A stretch of DNA of 64,000 nucleotides. Origin: JAFGPF01 sp964500415. GTDB lineage: Bacteria > Chloroflexota > Dehalococcoidia > Dehalococcoidales > RBG-16-60-22. The DNA is taken from assembly GCA_964500415.1 (NCBI GenBank), contig CAZCOB010000006.1, forward strand, positions 16,302 through 80,301, read 5' to 3'. A program made the position numbers and the translations under genes. Below, piece by piece: positions 40,827-49,560 of this stretch (positions within the stretch are counted from its first letter, which is position 1; the number at the start of each line of letters is the position of its first letter). Under the pieces are notes generated by a model. That model was given only the letters and a program-made list of their open reading frames with translations. It ran no database searches and was not told the origin of the DNA.

Positions 40827-43458
40827 ATTTTTTAGCGGTCTGTTTGATTCCAATGAAAAAGAGCTGAAGCGTCTCCAGCCTTTGGTTGACCGCGTCAATG
40901 AACTTGAGCCTGAGTTTAATAAGCTGGGCGATACCGAGCTTCGCGCCAAGACGGACGAGTTCAGGGCCAGGCTCAAAGACGGCACCAATCTGGAAGACCT
41001 CTTGCCGGAGGCTTTTGCCGCCGTCCGCGAGGCTGCCGTACGCACTCTGGGTCAACGTCACTATGATGTGCAGCTGCTGGGCGGTGTTGCCCTGCACCAG
41101 GGGAAAATCGCCGAGATGAAGACCGGCGAAGGTAAAACCCTGGTGGCTACCCTGGCGCTTTACCTCAACTCGCTTACCGGTAAGGGAGCCCATCTGGTGA
41201 CGGTGAACGACTACCTGGCGCGGCGCGACCCGTACTGGATGGCGCCCATTTATCACGCTCTGGGTGTAACTCTGGCCAGTATCTACCCGATGCAGAACCC
41301 GGACGAGTATACCCCCTCCCGTATTTACGACCCGGATTTCGATTCCGGGGACAGCCGCTGGCGGCATTTCCGCCCTATTTCCCGTAAAGAGGCTTACGAG
41401 GCTGATGTCACCTACGGCACCAGCAGCGAGTTCGGCTTTGATTACCTCAGGGACAATATGGTGACGGATTTATCCCGGTGCGTCCAGCGTTCTTTGAACT
41501 ACGCCATCGTCGACGAGGTGGACAACCTCCTTATCGATGAAGCCCGCACGCCGCTCATTATCAGCGCTCCGGCAGAGGAATCGGGCGAAATATATGCAAT
41601 CTTTGCCCGGATGGTACCGCGCCTGCGTCTGGAAGAGGACTATACGGTCGAAGAAAAGTCCCGCACGGCTAACCTCACCGATGATGGTATGAGCAACATG
41701 GAGCGGATGCTCAGGCGTGAGGGTCTGCTGAAGTCGCCCAGCCTTTATGACCCCGACAACCAGGCCCTGACCCGTTATCTGGACAACGCCATGAAAGCCC
41801 AGGTGATTTTCAAACGGGACCGGGACTATGTCGTCAAGGACGGCGAAGTCATCATCGTTGACGAATTTACCGGCCGTTTAATGTACGGTCGGCGCTATTC
41901 CGAGGGTCTGCACCAGGCTATCGAGGCTAAGGAGCATGTCAAAGTCCAGCGGGAATCGATGACCTACGCCACCATCACCATCCAGAACTATTTCCGCATA
42001 TACGAAAAGCTGGCGGGCATGACCGGTACGGCGTCTACGGAAGCCGAAGAGTTTTACAAAATATACAAACTGGAAGTGACGGAGATTCCCACCAACAAGC
42101 CCATGGTTCGCGGGGACCTCCCCGACCTTATTTATAAGACGGAAGAAGGCAAGTTCCGGGCGGTGGTGCGTGAAATCAAGCAGCTTAATGAGAACGGAAT
42201 TCCGGTGCTGGTGGGCACCGTTTCCATCGAGAAATCGGAGTATTTGAGCGACCTGCTCAAGAGGCAGGGAATTACCTGTAAAGTGCTTAACGCCAAGGAG
42301 CATACCAGGGAGGGCGAAATTATTGCCGGAGCGGGGGAGCCGGGGGCGGTTACCGTGGCCACCAACATGGCCGGGCGCGGTGTCGATATCATCCTGGGCG
42401 GCAACCCTGAAGGCGACAGTGATGCGGACTGGGAGGCGAAGCACGATAAGGTAATTTCTCAGGGCGGACTCCACATTGTCGGCACGGAGCGCCACGAGGC
42501 CCGGCGTATCGATAACCAGCTACGCGGTCGTGCCGGGCGCCAGGGAGACCCCGGCAACTCGCGCTTCTTCGTATCGCTGGAGGATGACATCATGCGCCGT
42601 TTCGGCGGCGACCGCATTAAGGGCTTTATGAGCTGGGCGGGTATGGGCGAAGAAACGCCCATCGAGAATAAGATAATCACCGGCGCCATTACCGACGTGC
42701 AGAAGCGCGTCGAGGGATATCACTTCGATATGCGCAAGCACCTTGTAGAATACGACGATGTCGTCAACAAACATCGTGAGCTTATCTACGAGGAACGCCG
42801 CAAGATACTCGGCGGCGCCGACCTCAAGGCAAATATCCTGAACATGGTTAACGAGGAAATAGAGAACGTCGTCAGGACACATGTTACCGGACAGTATGAT
42901 GACGGTTCGGATATCTCCGCTTTGCTGGCGGATATTAACAAGGTACTGCCGGTGCCGCCCGGACTTAACGAGAAAACGCTGGCTGAGATGTCATCTAAAG
43001 AAATTGAAAAGGAGTTAGTTGAGTTCGCTGCGACCCTCTATGAGGAGCGGGAGAAGGATACGGGTGCCGATAAAATGAGGCTGCTGGAAAGGCTGGTAAT
43101 GCTCCAGATAATAGACCGGCTCTGGGTGGAGCACCTCACGGCCATGGAGCATATGCGACTCCAGGCGGGCTGGCAGACCATGCGCCAGACACGTTCCGTG
43201 GATGCCTATAAGAGCATGGGTCACCGGCAGTTCCAGACCCTGCTCGATACCATTCAGCAGGATGTTGCTCGTACCATCTTCCACGTGAGGATTGAGCAAA
43301 AGGGGGCCAGGCAGCCGGAATCGCCCATGGCCAAGGTGGCCGCCGGCTCTCAAACCAGCAGCAAGAAGAAAGTGGCGGTGGCCGGTAAAAAAATCGGCCG
43401 CAACGACCCCTGTCCCTGCGGCAGCGGTAAGAAATACAAGCACTGCTGCGGAAGGTAA
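40819..43458 (+). CDS. secA: Preprotein translocase ATPase SecA
   Basis: Motor that drives proteins through SecYEG. About 879 residues. Walker A is AEMKTGEGKTLVATL near residue 100, the DEAD-type box VDEVDNLLIDEARTPLIIS, the second helicase domain has GTVSIEKSEYLSDLL and NMAGRGVDIILGG, then QLRGRAGRQGDPG; the C-terminus has the zinc-binding CPCGSGKKYKHCCGR. ATG 40819 was preferred over GTG 40810 because MVKFFSGLFDSNEKELKRL is the usual N-terminus. Confidence 0.97.
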   Translation: MVKFFSGLFDSNEKELKRLQPLVDRVNELEPEFNKLGDTELRAKTDEFRARLKDGTNLEDLLPEAFAAVREAAVRTLGQRHYDVQLLGGVALHQGKIAEMKTGEGKTLVATLALYLNSLTGKGAHLVTVNDYLARRDPYWMAPIYHALGVTLASIYPMQNPDEYTPSRIYDPDFDSGDSRWRHFRPISRKEAYEADVTYGTSSEFGFDYLRDNMVTDLSRCVQRSLNYAIVDEVDNLLIDEARTPLIISAPAEESGEIYAIFARMVPRLRLEEDYTVEEKSRTANLTDDGMSNMERMLRREGLLKSPSLYDPDNQALTRYLDNAMKAQVIFKRDRDYVVKDGEVIIVDEFTGRLMYGRRYSEGLHQAIEAKEHVKVQRESMTYATITIQNYFRIYEKLAGMTGTASTEAEEFYKIYKLEVTEIPTNKPMVRGDLPDLIYKTEEGKFRAVVREIKQLNENGIPVLVGTVSIEKSEYLSDLLKRQGITCKVLNAKEHTREGEIIAGAGEPGAVTVATNMAGRGVDIILGGNPEGDSDADWEAKHDKVISQGGLHIVGTERHEARRIDNQLRGRAGRQGDPGNSRFFVSLEDDIMRRFGGDRIKGFMSWAGMGEETPIENKIITGAITDVQKRVEGYHFDMRKHLVEYDDVVNKHRELIYEERRKILGGADLKANILNMVNEEIENVVRTHVTGQYDDGSDISALLADINKVLPVPPGLNEKTLAEMSSKEIEKELVEFAATLYEEREKDTGADKMRLLERLVMLQIIDRLWVEHLTAMEHMRLQAGWQTMRQTRSVDAYKSMGHRQFQTLLDTIQQDVARTIFHVRIEQKGARQPESPMAKVAAGSQTSSKKKVAVAGKKIGRNDPCPCGSGKKYKHCCGR

Positions 43459-43464
43459 GCTATC

Positions 43465-43752
43465 GTGACCGACGAAGAACTGGAAAATCTAACGCAGGAG
43501 CTATCGGGGCAGATTGAGCAGCTGTCCGACGACCCCGAAAAGCCGCTGGTCCGGAAAGAAAGGAAGCATAAACTCGTCCTTCAGGCCAGGCGCCAGGCAC
43601 TCGACAGGGTAAAAGAAGCCAGGGGAAAGGGCGATCTCAATCAGGAAATTAAGGCCAATATTGACTACACCCTGCTGACCGATTACGGAGAGAAAAACAT
43701 ATTTTTGTATAATTTCATGAAATCGCGACTGTACTGGTGGCAGGGGATTTGA
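43465..43752 (+). CDS. Small charged protein after secA, unknown
   Basis: 95 residues from a GTG start, seven bases after the secA stop region. Very charged helical N-terminal two-thirds (EELENLTQELSGQIEQLSDD, RKERKHKLVLQARRQALDRV), then a short aromatic end (FLYNFMKSRLYWWQGI). Probably soluble with a coiled-coil tendency. No family recognised. First of three unexplained genes that follow secA closely. Confidence 0.65.
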   Translation: MTDEELENLTQELSGQIEQLSDDPEKPLVRKERKHKLVLQARRQALDRVKEARGKGDLNQEIKANIDYTLLTDYGEKNIFLYNFMKSRLYWWQGI

Positions 43753-43766
43753 GGGGGGGACTGCCC

Positions 43767-44054
43767 ATGAAAAACTCAGAAATCGCCGCCGTTTTTAATG
43801 ACATCGCGGAGATGCTCATCCTCAAGAAGGATAACATCTTCAAGATACGGGCATACCAGAAGGTCGCCCGCGCCATTACGGAGCTATCCGTGCCCGTCGA
43901 GAGGCTTGTCGCCGAAAATAGAATAAATGAAATCCCCGGGGCGGGTGAGGCGATAACCAAGAAGATTACCGAGCTGGTCACCACCGGCAAGCTCGACTAT
44001 TACGAAAGACTAAAAGCGGAATTCCCGGAGCGGACGCATTCGGCTCAGGTTTAA
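43767..44054 (+). CDS. Stand-alone PolX/DNA polymerase beta-type N-terminal helix-hairpin-helix domain
   Basis: 95 residues from ATG 43767, which follows GGGGGGAC by several bases; an upstream in-frame start at 43737 adds ten residues overlapping the previous gene. NSEIAAVFNDIAEMLILKKD, IFKIRAYQKVARAITEL and INEIPGAGEAITKKITELVT match the 8-kDa helix-hairpin-helix domain that opens bacterial PolX and DNA polymerase beta. The polymerase and PHP domains are missing, and the frame simply ends after one more short helix. It may bind DNA or act as a lyase-like module, or be a truncated polX. Confidence 0.8.
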   Translation: MKNSEIAAVFNDIAEMLILKKDNIFKIRAYQKVARAITELSVPVERLVAENRINEIPGAGEAITKKITELVTTGKLDYYERLKAEFPERTHSAQV

Positions 44055-44062
44055 GAGGTAAC

Positions 44063-44803
44063 ATGGCAGAGACGAAGAATTTTTTAGTCCCACCTGAAGC
44101 CGCCTCGACTGGAGACGCCGAAGCCATCGACTATTTAAAGCAGGCAATTGCCAAAGGCCGGCACTGGTATCTCGCCTTGCTCGGTGCCATCGGACTGTGG
44201 ACCAGCGCCGAGGAAGACTATCAGGACCGCACTTACCGCTACCTTATCGACGGGGAAGCCTTCGACTGGCTGCTCATGGCGGAACGGCTCTGCCAGACGG
44301 TAGACGGCCTCCTGCCGGAAGATGAAATAAACGCGCTGCTCTTTCGCGGCATACCCCCGCTGGAAATGAGCGCCGGGGAAGTGAAGAATCTCATCGGCGA
44401 ACGTAAATACGGCCATTACCTTAATTACTTTTACGGTGTAACCGTCGAAGAGGCCCTGCTACTGGCGGTACAGGAGGAGATAGATAAAGAAAGGCGGGTG
44501 CGGGGCTTTCAGAACAGCGGGGAATCCACCGATGAGTCCTATCAGCGGATTTACAATAAGATACGGGGAGAATTGTTAAAAATGTTCCGGCAGGAAAAAC
44601 GTTACCCCAGATTAAAATCCATCACCCTCACCGAGCAGAAAGAATTTACCTACTGGCTCTTTAAATACCGACTTAAAAGATGTGAAAAAGCAAAAATAGC
44701 CAGCGATACCAAGAAAGCGCTGAGATACCTCAGGCAGCAGTGGCAGAAAAAGGGCATTTCCCAGGTACTGGCCGCTGACATGTCCCACGGCTATTCGGTC
44801 TGA
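44063..44803 (+). CDS. Uncharacterised protein of 246 residues
   Basis: Starts ATG 44063, eight bases after the previous stop. Mostly helical, soluble. Blocks of note: RHWYLALLGAIGLWTSAEED, FDWLLMAERLCQTVDGLLPE, EVKNLIGERKYGHYLNYFYG and FTYWLFKYRLKRCEKAKIAS. No catalytic motif recognised. The regular W/Y/L pattern suggests a helical bundle. Its tight spacing to the PolX-like gene suggests a shared job, which I cannot name. Confidence 0.8.
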   Translation: MAETKNFLVPPEAASTGDAEAIDYLKQAIAKGRHWYLALLGAIGLWTSAEEDYQDRTYRYLIDGEAFDWLLMAERLCQTVDGLLPEDEINALLFRGIPPLEMSAGEVKNLIGERKYGHYLNYFYGVTVEEALLLAVQEEIDKERRVRGFQNSGESTDESYQRIYNKIRGELLKMFRQEKRYPRLKSITLTEQKEFTYWLFKYRLKRCEKAKIASDTKKALRYLRQQWQKKGISQVLAADMSHGYSV

Positions 44804-44823
44804 CCGTAATGACGCTTTAGCAA

Positions 44824-45300
44824 TTACTCGTTAATCGTGCCCGCAGGCGCTCGTACCATGAGGACGGGCACGCTGGCACCGCGCAATATCTTATCCGTAA
44901 TACTGCCGAAGGCCAGACGGCGTAACCCTGACCTGCCATGTGTTGACATAGCTATTAAATCCGCATTAATTTCACTGGTGACTCTAAGTATCTCTTCGGC
45001 AGCGTTACCGGTCGTAATCATCATCTTGACAGTGACTCTGGGTTGTTTCAGGGCTTCGCTGGTCTTGGTAAGGTAGTTCTCAACCCTCTGTTTAATAAGC
45101 GTTAGCTCTTCCTCTGAATAAGAAACCGGGGCACTGGCTTCTCCGACCACTACCCAGTGTCGTAGCATGGTTATCACCCCCAGGAGGGTAATTCCTACCT
45201 CGACACCGGGTCCGCATTTCTCAACGAGTTGGTTGATAACCGGCAAAGCGGCCTCACCTACTTTGGAGCCATCCAGCGGAACAAGCACTCTCTCGAACAT
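44824..45300 (-). CDS. Universal stress protein, UspA family
   Basis: 158 residues. It starts MFERVLVPLDGSKVGEAALP and ends with DLIAMSTHGRSGLRRLAFGS then ITDKILRGASVPVLMVR, the nucleotide-binding loop (G-x2-G ... GS) of the ATP-binding Usp type. The ATG overlaps the valS stop by one base (TAATG), so it is translated after ValRS from the same message. Role in stress survival is inferred from the family only. Confidence 0.9.
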   Translation of the reverse strand: MFERVLVPLDGSKVGEAALPVINQLVEKCGPGVEVGITLLGVITMLRHWVVVGEASAPVSYSEEELTLIKQRVENYLTKTSEALKQPRVTVKMMITTGNAAEEILRVTSEINADLIAMSTHGRSGLRRLAFGSITDKILRGASVPVLMVRAPAGTINE

Positions 45301-47975
45301 TACCTCACCTCCTGCAATCTGGAGCTTTGTTGTTGCAATTTCTCCAGTTTGTCTTTCAAAGTATAGAGTTTTTGTCTTTCCTTTTCAATGACTGTTTTCG
45401 GTGCCCTGGTTAGAAATGTCTTGTCTTCCAGTCTGGCTTCAAGTCGATGAACTTCTGCCTGTGTCCACTCTATTTCTTTCCCGAGCTTTTTCCTCTCCGC
45501 TTCAAGGTCGAGCATGCTGGACATGGGTATGACGATGGTTGCCTGTGAAAGCGGTAACACCAGGGTATTATCTCCCACTTTACTATCAGGTTCGCCTTCT
45601 CGGAAGGTGATGGGATTAGCTTTCGCCAGCGACTTGATGGAGTTGGTATATTGAGAAACTGCTGCGAGCCGGGAAGAGTCGGTGTGTATCGTTGCCGCTA
45701 TCCAGCGGCTGCTTTCTACTCTATACTGAGCGCGGGTATTGCGGATGGAGCGTATTATTTCGATAATGACTTCAAGTTCCTCCTCGGCGGCGGCATCGAG
45801 CATCTTATCATCGGACTCCGGGTAAGCGGCTATCATGATGGAATCTACGTCCATCCACCTCGCGTATTTTTTCAGGTGCTGCCACAATTCCTCGGTGAGA
45901 AACGGCAGGTACGGGTGCAGAAGGCGTAGCGATTTTTCCAGTACATGTACCAGTACCGGCAGTGGCGAGGTGTCGTTTGCCTGCAATCTTATCTTGGCAA
46001 GCTCGATATACCAGTCGCAGTACTCGCCCCACAGGAAATCGTGTATCTGCCTCTGCGCCTCACCGAACTGGAAGCTATCCATGAGGCTGATAACACTGCC
46101 GGTAGTCCGGTTTAGTCGCGAAAGAATCCAGCGGTCTTCCGCCGGGAGAACATCTCTGTCAATATTTCGGCTTACACCTCCCGACTTGACGTTCCTGAGG
46201 ACGAATCGCGCGGCGTTCCAGAGTTTGTTGGCGAAATTACGGCCGGCTTCCAGCTTCTCTGTGCTCAGCCGCGAGTCGTTCCCGGCCGACGTCCCCGTCA
46301 ACAGGGCGAAGCGCATGGCGTCCGTACCGTATTCCTCAAGTATGTCGAGCGGGTCGATTACATTGTCTCTGGTCTTGCTCATCTTGTCGCCCTTGTCATC
46401 GCGTATCAGGCCGTGGAGATAGACGGTATGGAACGGGATTTCACCGGTGTTCTCGATACCCAGCATTATCATTCTGGCCACCCAGAAAAACAGGATTTCG
46501 TAGCCGGGGTTCATGACTGTTGTGGGGTAAAAATAGCGGAGGTCTTCGGTATCGTCCGGCCAGCCCAGTGTTGAATGGGGCCACAGGGCGGAGCTGAACC
46601 ATGTGTCCAGCGTATCCGGGTCCTGCTCGATTTTCTTCGAACCGCATTTGGCGCAGGTTGTCGGCGTCTCTATGGATACGGTCAGTTCCTGGCAGTCGCC
46701 GCAGTACCATATCGGTATGCGGTGCCCCCACCATAGCTGCCGGCTGATGCACCAGTCGCGGATGTTCTCCATCCAGTTGAGGTATACTTTGGTGAAGCGC
46801 TCCGGCAGTATCGTCACGCGACCATCTTTTACGACTTCGATGGCTGGCTTGGCTAAGGATTCTATCTTCACGAACCATTGCCGACTGGCGATAGGCTCGA
46901 CGATGGTGTGGCAGCGCTCGCAGTGTCCCACGGCATGACTGTACTCTTCTGTTTTAACGAGCTGCCCGGCTTTTTCCAGGTCCTCCACAATAGCCTTGCG
47001 GCAGTCGTAGCGGTCCATGCCTTTATAAGGCCCCGCGTTCTCGTTCATTGTCACATCCGGATTAAGGATATTTACCAGCGGAAGCCCCTGCCGCTGCGCC
47101 ACCTCGAAGTCCACCGGGTCGTGCCCCGGCGTAATTTTCACGGCGCCGGTGCCGAACTCCTTGCTGACGGCTTCGTCGGCGACTATCGGTATCTCACGGT
47201 TAACGGCGGGCAGGATGACCTTTTTACCCACCATTCCCTTGAAACGTCTATCTTCAGGGTTGACGGCCACCGCCGTGTCGCCCAGAATTGTCTCCGGGCG
47301 GGTGGTAGCTACCGTGATAAACTTGTCTTTATGCCCAACGATGGGGTACTTAACGTACCACAGATGACCTTTCAAGTCCTGGTGTTCTACCTCGAGGTCG
47401 GAAAGCGCCGTGCCGCAGCGGGGGCACCAGTTGATGATGCGTTCGCCGCGGTATATCAGCCCTTTGTCATACAGGCGTTTGAAGGTGGTGCGCACCGCCC
47501 GGCTCGAAACCTCATCCATGGTAAAGCGTAAACGGGTCCAATCACAGGAGTTGCCCAGTTTCGTAAGTTGCTGCGTGATGGTCTGGCGGCATTCGGCTAC
47601 CCATTGATGCATTCTCTCCAGGAATTTCTCCCGGCCCAGCTGGTGCCGGTCCAGTCCCTTTTTAGCCAGCTCTCTCTCCACCACTACCTGGGCGGCGATG
47701 GCGGCGTGGTCGAGACCCGGCAGCCAGAGGGTTGGCTCTCCCTTCATGCGGTGCCAGCGTATCATGGCGTCCTGCATGGCCATTTCCAGGGCGTGGCCGA
47801 GGTGAAGCTCGCCGGTGACGTTGGGCGGCGGCATGATGATAACGAATGGCTTTTTTTCTTTGTCTATTTCAGGCGTGAAATAGCCTTTATCCATCCAGAA
47901 GTCGTACCATTTCTTCTCGACCCTGCCTGGCTCATAAGCCTTGGACATTTCTTCCGTATCAGGGGCTTGTGTCAT
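45300..47975 (-). CDS. valS: Valyl-tRNA synthetase
   Basis: Charges tRNA-Val. 891 residues. HIGH motif region PPPNVTGELHLGHALEMAMQ, editing domain (TTRPETILGDTAVAVNPED), KMSKS-like loop DKMSKTRDNVIDPLDILEEY (Thr replaces the second Ser), and a C-terminal coiled coil from about residue 825 (LEAERKKLGKEIEWTQAEVH). NWCPRCGTALSDLEVEHQD and CGDCQELT/CAKCGSKK are zinc-ribbon-like pairs. Full length. Confidence 0.97.
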   Translation of the reverse strand: MTQAPDTEEMSKAYEPGRVEKKWYDFWMDKGYFTPEIDKEKKPFVIIMPPPNVTGELHLGHALEMAMQDAMIRWHRMKGEPTLWLPGLDHAAIAAQVVVERELAKKGLDRHQLGREKFLERMHQWVAECRQTITQQLTKLGNSCDWTRLRFTMDEVSSRAVRTTFKRLYDKGLIYRGERIINWCPRCGTALSDLEVEHQDLKGHLWYVKYPIVGHKDKFITVATTRPETILGDTAVAVNPEDRRFKGMVGKKVILPAVNREIPIVADEAVSKEFGTGAVKITPGHDPVDFEVAQRQGLPLVNILNPDVTMNENAGPYKGMDRYDCRKAIVEDLEKAGQLVKTEEYSHAVGHCERCHTIVEPIASRQWFVKIESLAKPAIEVVKDGRVTILPERFTKVYLNWMENIRDWCISRQLWWGHRIPIWYCGDCQELTVSIETPTTCAKCGSKKIEQDPDTLDTWFSSALWPHSTLGWPDDTEDLRYFYPTTVMNPGYEILFFWVARMIMLGIENTGEIPFHTVYLHGLIRDDKGDKMSKTRDNVIDPLDILEEYGTDAMRFALLTGTSAGNDSRLSTEKLEAGRNFANKLWNAARFVLRNVKSGGVSRNIDRDVLPAEDRWILSRLNRTTGSVISLMDSFQFGEAQRQIHDFLWGEYCDWYIELAKIRLQANDTSPLPVLVHVLEKSLRLLHPYLPFLTEELWQHLKKYARWMDVDSIMIAAYPESDDKMLDAAAEEELEVIIEIIRSIRNTRAQYRVESSRWIAATIHTDSSRLAAVSQYTNSIKSLAKANPITFREGEPDSKVGDNTLVLPLSQATIVIPMSSMLDLEAERKKLGKEIEWTQAEVHRLEARLEDKTFLTRAPKTVIEKERQKLYTLKDKLEKLQQQSSRLQEVR

Positions 47976-47987
47976 GAGAACCTCTTT

Positions 47988-48350
47988 CTAGTTATCGGGT
48001 AATGAAACCTCCGGCTCAGATTTTCCTGTATTGAATTTAACCCAAAAACCATAGATAAGGCAAATAATGCCGGCCATGCTGACAACGTTGCGGAGTATGT
48101 TAATTCCGGCGCTTACCGTATTGACATAATCCGTGCTGTAATCCTGATTAAAAAGCCAGGGTGCGATGAAAACCGTCGGGATAATAAGTAGATTGCCGAT
48201 TAACTTGATACTGCCACCCGCTATTAAGAAGCGTTCCGCCCGGCCGCCTCCACGCCGCAGCATTACGGCACCGTACACAATCACCGCAATCCAGAGCACT
48301 ATTGCCGGCGTAGAGCCGAGAAGGACAAACAGGTATTCAAAAAAGCCCAT
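47988..48350 (-). CDS. Small membrane protein, paralogue 2
   Basis: 120 residues from ATG 48350; the longer frame upstream is the out-of-frame end of the neighbouring gene. Three membrane helices: about 10-30 (VLLGSTPAIVLWIAVIVYGA), 42-62 (FLIAGGSIKLIGNLLIIPTV) and 88-108 (VVSMAGIICLIYGFWVKF). RRGGGRAERFLIAGGS after helix one is shared with the upstream gene. Function unknown. Confidence 0.75.
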   Translation of the reverse strand: MGFFEYLFVLLGSTPAIVLWIAVIVYGAVMLRRGGGRAERFLIAGGSIKLIGNLLIIPTVFIAPWLFNQDYSTDYVNTVSAGINILRNVVSMAGIICLIYGFWVKFNTGKSEPEVSLPDN

Positions 48351-48709
48351 TATGCCACCTCCGGCTTTTTCGTCCTGAATTTTGCCAGGAAAGCCCAGAT
48401 GAGGCAGACGAACCCTGCCAGGCTCAACACGCCCACGCCGACGCTTACGGAAATCCATAACGGACTCCGCACCATATCTATGTAGCTCGTATCCTGTTCC
48501 AGGAGAAGCTGCCTTATCCAGTTATTCAGCAGCAGGCCGGACAGCGGGGCGACGAACATCAGGCTGCACCCGGCCAGCAGCAGCTTCTCGGCTTTACGGC
48601 CTCCCCGCCGCACCATAATTATCGCCAGGATGATGCCGATTCCCCAGGCCACCAGTTCCGGCACATGTCTCAGAGTGGAAATTTCAAATATTTGAACGGA
48701 AGTGTCCAT
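48350..48709 (-). CDS. Small membrane protein, paralogue 1
   Basis: 119 residues. Same layout as the following gene: helix (ELVAWGIGIILAIIMV), RRGGRKAEKLLLAGCSLMFV, a soluble linker, then a third helix ending in CLIWAFLAKFRTKKPE, matching CLIYGFWVKFNTGKSE of the partner. The genes overlap by one base (TAATG), so this is a tandem duplication translated together. No family recognised. Confidence 0.75.
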   Translation of the reverse strand: MDTSVQIFEISTLRHVPELVAWGIGIILAIIMVRRGGRKAEKLLLAGCSLMFVAPLSGLLLNNWIRQLLLEQDTSYIDMVRSPLWISVSVGVGVLSLAGFVCLIWAFLAKFRTKKPEVA

Positions 48710-48731
48710 TTTATCTCTCTAAATAGCCGTC

Positions 48732-48751
48732 ATTCCCGCGAAAGCGGGAAT
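48732..48751. repeat. GNRA hairpin repeat
   Basis: ATTCCCGC-GAAA-GCGGGAAT: perfect 8-bp stem with a GAAA tetraloop, in the context CGTCATTCCCGCGAAAGCGG. I recall near-identical intergenic sequences from many unrelated bacterial genomes, so it looks like a widespread REP-type palindrome. Confidence 0.5.
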
Positions 48752-48776
48752 CCAGACCCCACCGCCCCTCGCTGGT

Positions 48777-48880
48777 TATCTTTTCCCACCCTACCGCCCT
48801 CGGAGCATCGGCGGCTTAGCCCGCAAGTTTGCCCCACTCACTTGTCCCCCTTTCGTAAAGGGGGATTAAGGGGGATTTTC
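48777..48880 (-). repeat. Dispersed hairpin repeat, copy B, with a 22-bp direct repeat
   Basis: Reads on the - strand as the same ordered blocks as copy A at 1038-1206: AATCCCCCTT, the hairpin TCCCCCTTT-ACG-AAAGGGGGA, GCTAAGCCGC and GGGTGGGAAAAGATA. A 22-bp sequence starting GCTTAGCCCGCAAG occurs at 48814-48835 and again at 48885-48906, flanking the hairpin. Confidence 0.65.
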
Positions 48881-48912
48881 TTCTGCTTAGCCCGCAAGTT
48901 TGCCCCGCCCCT

Positions 48913-49560
48913 TTACCTAAGTATGCCCACTATTTTATCCAGCACCCTGTCCGCTACCTCTCTCTTGCTCATCAGGGGCAGTTCTTCCACTCCGCCGTTT
49001 TTATCAATCAGTGTCACTTTATTGGTGTCCACGTCGAAGCCGCTGCCGGCTCTGGTGACATCGTTCGCCACGAAAAGGTCGCACTTTTTATTCTGAAGTT
49101 TCTTTCTGGTGTTTTCGATGAGGTTTTCCGTTTCGGCGGAAAAGCCGATTTTCAGGATATTACCCCTAACCTCGGACAGGATATCCGGCGCTTTGACCAG
49201 CTCCAGCGTTAGTTTATCGATGCTTTTTTTTATCTTCTGTCCGGCGGGACTTTCAGGGCGGTAGTCGGCGGGTGCGGCGGCCATAATCAGGGCGTCGGCC
49301 CGGGCGCACGTTTTCACCACCGCATCCTTCATCTGCCTGACGCTTTCGATATGCGTGACTTCAATGTTAGCAGGGTCGGGGAGGGCCGTCGGGGCGGCGA
49401 TAAGTATTACTTCGGCGCCGCGGTCGCGCGCGGCTTCGGCCAGGGCGTATCCCATTTTACCGGATGAGCGATTGCCGATATAGCGTACCGGGTCGATAGC
49501 TTCACGCGTGCCGCCGGCCGTTACCACGATACGTTTGCCTTCCAGGTCTCTCCCGGTCAA
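48913..49560 (-). CDS. coaB: Phosphopantothenate--cysteine ligase (CoaB), separate from CoaC
   Basis: Adds cysteine to 4-phosphopantothenate in coenzyme A synthesis. 215 residues: VVTAGGTREAIDPVRYIGNR, SSGKMGYALAEAARDRGAEV, ALIMAAAPADYRPESPAGQK, KAPDILSEVR and KIGFSAETENLIENTRKKL then CDLFVANDV. In most bacteria this domain is fused behind CoaC; here it starts at TTG 49560, overlapping the CoaC stop as TTGA. Confidence 0.93.
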   Translation of the reverse strand: MTGRDLEGKRIVVTAGGTREAIDPVRYIGNRSSGKMGYALAEAARDRGAEVILIAAPTALPDPANIEVTHIESVRQMKDAVVKTCARADALIMAAAPADYRPESPAGQKIKKSIDKLTLELVKAPDILSEVRGNILKIGFSAETENLIENTRKKLQNKKCDLFVANDVTRAGSGFDVDTNKVTLIDKNGGVEELPLMSKREVADRVLDKIVGILR

